Part shown: piece after piece, positions 59,489-64,000 of the stretch
Layout of the letters: each line of letters starts with the position of its first letter
Numbering within the stretch: position 1 is the first letter of the stretch
Source: Sipunculus nudus
Lineage: Eukaryota; Annelida; Sipuncula; Golfingiida; Sipunculidae
NCBI GenBank assembly: GCA_026874595.1
Contig: CM049315.1
Coordinates: 79,502,065 to 79,566,064, forward strand
Length of the DNA stretch: 64,000 nt
Direction: 5' to 3'
Translations under genes and position numbers: made by a program
Notes under the pieces: generated by a model
Told to the model about the DNA's origin: nothing
What the model saw: only the letters and a program-made list of their open reading frames with translations
Database searches by the model: none

Positions 59489-61018
59489 CTACAAGAAAAT
59501 AAGTTTAAAATTAGCAAAATTTGGTTTCAGAAATGGAAGGCCTAGATTTTGGGTCTAAAAATCACCCTTTTTAACAAATACCAGCTTGTGTGAATTAAGG
59601 ATTGCAACTCATCCTTTCATGGAGGTCACGATAATGGAGCCCAGGTGTAGGTTGGCCAGATGTGTCATGGGTATGTACCTGCTGAACTCCCCCGGTTTTT
59701 TACAACAGGCTGCAGTTGGCCTTGCTGGGCTGGGCTGGCAACCTGTGGAGGAATGTTTGAGGCCCTGCATCAGTCCTCACGCTGTGGTCAGTGGATCTCT
59801 ATCTTCCCGTTGAATATAAAACAGTTTGAATTGATCAGATCAGTTAATTAATGGTCCATGAAAACACAAGATTCCCTCCAATTATGCATCAGCAAAATTC
59901 CAATGAGAAAAGTTGTTCTAGAAAAAGTTTAAAATTTGCTTTCAGAACTGGAAGGCCTGGAATTGGAGAGAGAATTGAAGGCTAAACTGAATCAGAAGAA
60001 CTTCCGTACAAATATGTATATGCCTGGCCCCATAGTCAGCTGTTACACTTGGCCTTGTTAGGCTGGGCTGGGCTGGCAACCTGTGGAGGAATGTTGAAGG
60101 CCCTGCATCAGTCCTCACGCTGTGGTCAGTGGAACACTATCTTCCTGTTGAAAATAAAAAACAGTTTGAATTGATTAGATCAGTTGATTAATGGTAAATG
60201 AAAACACAGGTTCACTCCAATTATGCATTAACAAAATTCCAATCAGAAAAGTTGCTACAAGAAAATAAGTTTAAAATTAGCAAAATTTGGTTCCAGAAAT
60301 GGAAGGCCTAGATTTTGGGTCTAAAAATCACCCTTTTTAACAAATACCAGCTTGTGTGAATTAAGGATTGCAACTCATCCTTTCATGGAGGTCACGATAA
60401 TGGAGCCCAGGTGTAGGTTGGCCAGATGTGTCATGGGTATGTACCTGCTGAACTCCCCCGGTTTTTTACAACAGGCTGCAGTTGGCCTTGCTGGGCTGGG
60501 CTGGCAACCTGTGGAGGAATGTTTGAGGCCCTGCATCAGTCCTCACGCTGTGGTCAGTGGATCTCTATCTTCCCGTTGAATATAAAACAGTTTGAATTGA
60601 TCAGATCAGTTAATTAATGGTCCATGAAAACACAAGATTCCCTCCAATTATGCCTCAGCAAAATTCCAATGAGAAAAGTTGTTCTAGAAAAAGTTTAAAA
60701 TTTGCTTTCAGAAGTGGAAGGCCTGGAATTGGAGAGAGAATTGAAGGCTAAACTGAATCAGAAGAACTTCCTTACAAATATGTATATGCCTGGCCCCATA
60801 GTCAGCTGTTACACTTGGCCTTGTTAGGCTGGGCTGGGCTGGCAACCTGTGGAGGAATGTTGAAGGCCCTGCATCAGTCCTCACGCTGTGGTCAGTGGAA
60901 CACTATCTTCCTGCTGAATATAAAACAGTTTGAATTGATCAGATCAGTTAATTAATGGTCCATGAAAACACAGATTCACTCCAATTATGCATCAACAAAA
61001 TTCCAATGAGAAAAGTTG
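59489..61018 (+). repeat. Block: L1, C, L1, chimeric C
   Basis: L1 59489-59915, C 59916-60254, L1 60255-60681, C-type 60682-61018 (337 bp). The first three match 39775-40967 at 19,714 bp. The last is the same C-to-B/L tail chimera as 34487-34823, so this block joins a 40-kb-like segment to a 34-kb-like one. The L1 has private ggttccag near 60,290. Confidence 0.9.
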
Positions 61019-62555
61019 CTTCCAAATTTAGTTTAAAATTAGCAAAATTTGGTTTCAGAAATGGAAGGCCTAGATGTTGGGTCTAAAAATCACCCTTTTT
61101 CACAAATACCAGCTTGTGTGGAATAAGGATTGCAACTCATCCTGTTATAGAGGTCACCATAATGGAGCCCAGGTATTGGTTGGCCAGATGTGTCATGGGT
61201 ATGTACCTGCTGAACTCCCCCAGGTTTGTACATCATGCTGCAGTTGGCCTTGCTGGGCTGGGCTGGCAACCTGTGGAGGAATGTTTGAGGCCCTGCATCA
61301 GTCCTCACGCTGTGGTCAGTCGATCTCTATCTTCCTGTTGAATATAAAACAGTTTGAATTGATCAGATCAGTTAATTAATGGTCCATGAAAACACAAGAT
61401 TCCCTCCAATTATGCATCAGCAAAATTCCAATGAGAAAAGTTGTTCTAGAAAAAGTATAAAATTTGCTTTCAGAACTGGAAGGCCTGGAATTGGAGAGAG
61501 AATTGAAGGCTAATGGAGCCCAGGTGTAGGTTGGCCAGATGTGTCAAGGGTAAGTACCTGCTGAACTCCCCTGCTTTTGTACAACAGGCTGCAGTTGGCC
61601 TTGCTGGGCTGGGCTGGCAACCTGTGGAGGAATGTTTGAGGCCCTGCATCAGTCCTCACGCTGTGTTCAGTGGATCTCTATCTTCCTGCTGAATATAAAA
61701 CAGTCTGAATTGATCAGATCAGTTAATTAATGGTCCATGAAAACACAGATTCACTCCAATTATGCATCAACAAAATTCCAATGAGAAAAGTTGCTTCCAA
61801 ATTTAGTTTAAAATTAGCAAAATTTGGTTTCAGAAATGGAAGGCCTAGATGTTGGGTCTAAAATTCACCCTTTTTCACAAATACCAGCTTGTGTGGAATA
61901 AGGATTGCAATTCATCCTGTCATGGAGGTCACCATAATTGAGCCCAGGTGTAGGTTGGCCAGATGTGTCATGGGTATGTACCTGCTGAACTCGGCCGGTT
62001 TTGTACAACAGGCTGCAGTTTGCCTTGCTGGGCTGGGCCGGCAACCTGTGGAGGAATGTTTGAGGCCCTGCATCAGACCTCACGCTGTGTTCAGTGGATC
62101 TCTATCTTCCTGCTGAATATAAAACAGTCTGAATTGATCAGATCAGTTAATTAATGGTCCATGAAAACACAGATTCACTCCAATTATGCATCAACAAAAT
62201 TCCAATGAGAAAAGTTGTTCTAGAAAAAGTTTAAAATTTGCTTTCAGAACTGAAAGGCCTGGAATTGGAGAGAGAATTGAAGGCTAAACTGAATCAGAAG
62301 AACTTCCTTACAAATATGTATATGCCTGGCCCCATAGTCAGCTGTTACACTTGGCCTTGTTTGGCTGGGATGGGCTGGCAACCTGTAGAGGAATGTTGAA
62401 GGCCCTGCATCAGTCCTCACGCTGTGGTCAGTGGAACACTATCTTCCTGGGAATATAAAAAACAGTTTGAATTGATTAGATCAGTTGATTAATGGTAAAT
62501 GAAAACACAGGTTCACTCCAATTATGCATTAACAAAATTCCAATCAGAAAAGTTG
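61019..62555 (+). repeat. L3-B-L2'-C' block, copy 3 (1,537 bp)
   Basis: L3 61019-61443, B 61444-61793, L2' 61794-62217, C' 62218-62555. More diverged than the other two copies: L3 has cccccaggtttgtac and tttttcacaaatacc, and L2' keeps gggctgggccggc and has cagacctcacg near 62,076. It may represent an older or less converted version of the block. Confidence 0.92.
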
Positions 62556-64000
62556 CTACAAGAAAATAAGTTTAAAATTAGCAAAATTTGGTTTCAGAAA
62601 TGGAAGGCCTAGATTTTGGGTCTAAAAATCACCCTTTTTAACAAATACCAGCTTGTGTGGAATAAGGATTGCAACTCATCCTTTCATGGAGGTCACCATA
62701 ATGGAGCCCAGGTGTAGGTTGGCCAGATGTGTCATGGGTATGTACCTGCTGAACTCCCCCGGTTTTTTACAACAGGCTGCAGTTGGCCTTGCTGGGCTCG
62801 GCTGGCAACCTGTGGAGGAATGTTTGAGGCCCTCCATCAGTCCTCACGCTGTGGTCAGTGGATCTCTATCTTCCTGTTGAATATAAAACAGTTTGAATTG
62901 ATCAGATCAGTTAATTAATGGTCCATGAAAACACAAGATTCCCTCCAATTATGCATCAGCAAAATTCCAATGAGAAAAGTTGTTCTAGAAAAAGTATAAA
63001 ATTTGCTTTCAGAACTGGAAGGCCTGGAATTGGAGAGAGAATTGAAGGCTAATGGAGCCCAGGTGTAGGTTGGCCAGATGTGTCAAGGGTAAGTACCTGC
63101 TGAACTCCCCTGCTTTTGTACAACAGGCTGCAGTTGGCCTTGCTGGGCTGGGCTGGCAACCTGTGGAGGAATGTTGGAGGCCCTGCATCAGTCCTCACGC
63201 TGTGTTCAGTGGATCTCTATCTTCCTGCTGAATATAAAACAGTCTGAATTGATCAGATCAGTTAATTAATGGTCCATGAAAACACAGATTCACTCCAATT
63301 ATGCATCAACAAAATTCTAATGAGAAAAGTTGCTTCAAAATTTAGTTTAAAATTAGCAAAATTTGGTTTCAGAAATGGAAGGCCTAGATGTTGGGTCTAA
63401 AATTCACCCTTTTTCACAAATACCAGCTTGTGTGGAATAAGGATTGCAATTCATCCTGTCATGGAGGTCACCATAATGGAGCCCAGGTGTAGGTTGGCCA
63501 GATGTGTCAAGGGTAAGTACCTGCTGAACTCCCCTGCTTTTGTACAACAGGCTGCAGTTGGCCTTGCTGGGCTGGGCTGGCAACCTGTGGAGGAATGTTG
63601 GAGGCCCTGCATCAGTCCTCACGCTGTGTTCAGTGGATCTCTATCTTCCTGCTGAATATAAAACAGTCTGAATTGATCAGATCAGTTAATTAATGGTCCA
63701 TGAAAACACAGATTCACTCCAATTATGCATCAACAAAATTCCAATGAGAAAAGTTGCTTCCAAATTTAGTTTAAAATTAGCAAAATTTGGTTTCAGAAAT
63801 GGAAGGCCTAGATGTTGGGTCTAAAATTCACCCTTTTTCACAAATACCAGCTTGTGTGGAATAAGGATTGCAATTCATCCTGTCATGGAGGTCACCATAA
63901 TTGAGCCCAGGTGTAGGTTGGCCAGATGTGTCATGGGTATGTACCTGCTGAACTCGGCCGGTTTTGTACAACAGGCTGCAGTTTGCCTTGCTGGGCTGGG
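62556..64000 (+). repeat. Block: L1, B, L2s, partial L2'
   Basis: L1 62556-62982 (private gggctcggctgg), B 62983-63332, L2s 63333-63756, L2' 63757-64000, cut by the window end. The L2s has a B2-type tail (acagattcactcc, catcaac) and is followed directly by an L2' head, the only long-long junction without a short monomer between. It is likely a recombinant in which the end of the L2s comes from a B. Confidence 0.9.

Larger units (their letters stand above)
1..64000 (+). repeat. Satellite DNA array, entire window
   Basis: Directly seen: the same 340-427 bp monomers recur head to tail from first to last base, with about 78 long (L) and about 90 short (B or C) copies, all in one orientation. No stretch of unrelated sequence interrupts them, and both window edges cut a monomer, so the array extends beyond. 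Long-short dimers of 766 or 775 bp are the basic period, organised into 1,541 bp and larger units. Known of such arrays: they typically form pericentromeric, centromeric or sex-chromosome heterochromatin in eukaryotes and evolve by unequal exchange. The host and chromosomal location cannot be read from the sequence. I did not recognise a named satellite family. Confidence 0.98.

Noticed and set aside
1-64000. CRISPR array
   Set aside because: Repeats are hundreds of bases long and directly adjacent, with no unique spacers.
1-64000. CENP-B box
   Set aside because: Neither TTCG nor its complement CGAA, required in the core of the box, occurs in the standard monomers I read. cccccgggtttttacaa resembles the reverse-strand form but lacks the CGAA part.
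1-64000. Transposable element or LTR origin
   Set aside because: No target-site duplication, terminal inverted repeat, polymerase motif or poly(A) tail bounds the monomers. A transposon ancestry of the monomer cannot be excluded but is not supported.
1-64000. Inverted segments within the array
   Set aside because: All L copies read in the + direction at regular spacing; no head-to-head or tail-to-tail joint was found.
1-64000. Assignment to a named avian or other vertebrate satellite
   Set aside because: I could not match the monomers to a known family from memory, and no host-specific element lies in the window.

Overview
The whole window is one uninterrupted tandem-repeat (satellite DNA) array. 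I see no protein-coding gene, no RNA gene, no transposon, no CRISPR array and no single-copy sequence. Every position can be placed in one of about 168 head-to-tail monomers (two are cut by the window edges), all in the + orientation. The organism cannot be named from this. Long, multi-level (higher-order) satellite organisation points to heterochromatin of a eukaryote, most likely an animal; a bird or other vertebrate is only a guess.

Monomers fall into three related families. L (about 425-427 bp) comes as L1 (head ctacaagaaaataag, usually after C) and L2 (head cttccaaatttag, after B). B (350-351 bp) and C (about 339 bp) both start with an XbaI-like ttctagaaaaag. All share a StuI site (AGGCCT) near the head, a G-rich core (gggctgggctgg) and an AT-rich tail. 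B is a mosaic: its first ~70 bp match C and its last ~281 bp match L. Minor subfamilies are L2' (aactcggccgg), L2s (an L2 carrying the B-type caagggtaagt stretch), L3 (aggtattggttgg), C' (gaactgaaagg) and several chimeras.

The basic unit is a dimer of one long and one short monomer: L-C = 766 bp, L-B = 775 bp. The main higher-order repeat is L1-B-L2-C = 1,541 bp (Y); adding an L1-C dimer gives a 2,307 bp hexamer (X). Layout: 1-5,306 irregular, with a 2,648 bp duplication; 5,307-8,388 two Y units; 8,389-23,780 two copies of a 7,696 bp super-repeat (X-Y-Y-X); 23,781-29,096 two 2,658 bp units with doubled B; 29,097-41,000 a mixed segment rich in minor subfamilies; 41,000-60,700 an expanded second copy of roughly 27,700-41,000, containing a nested 4,899 bp tandem duplication and a nested 1,883 bp duplication; 61,019-64,000 a further copy of the L3-B-L2'-C' block.

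The interest lies in the recombination history. Period changes occur in whole-monomer or whole-dimer steps, and several junctions can be narrowed to a few tens of bases inside chimeric monomers, as expected for unequal crossover or gene conversion between homologous monomers. Short open frames repeat with the array, but most begin at TTG or GTG, overlap each other on both strands, and look like by-products of the repeat.
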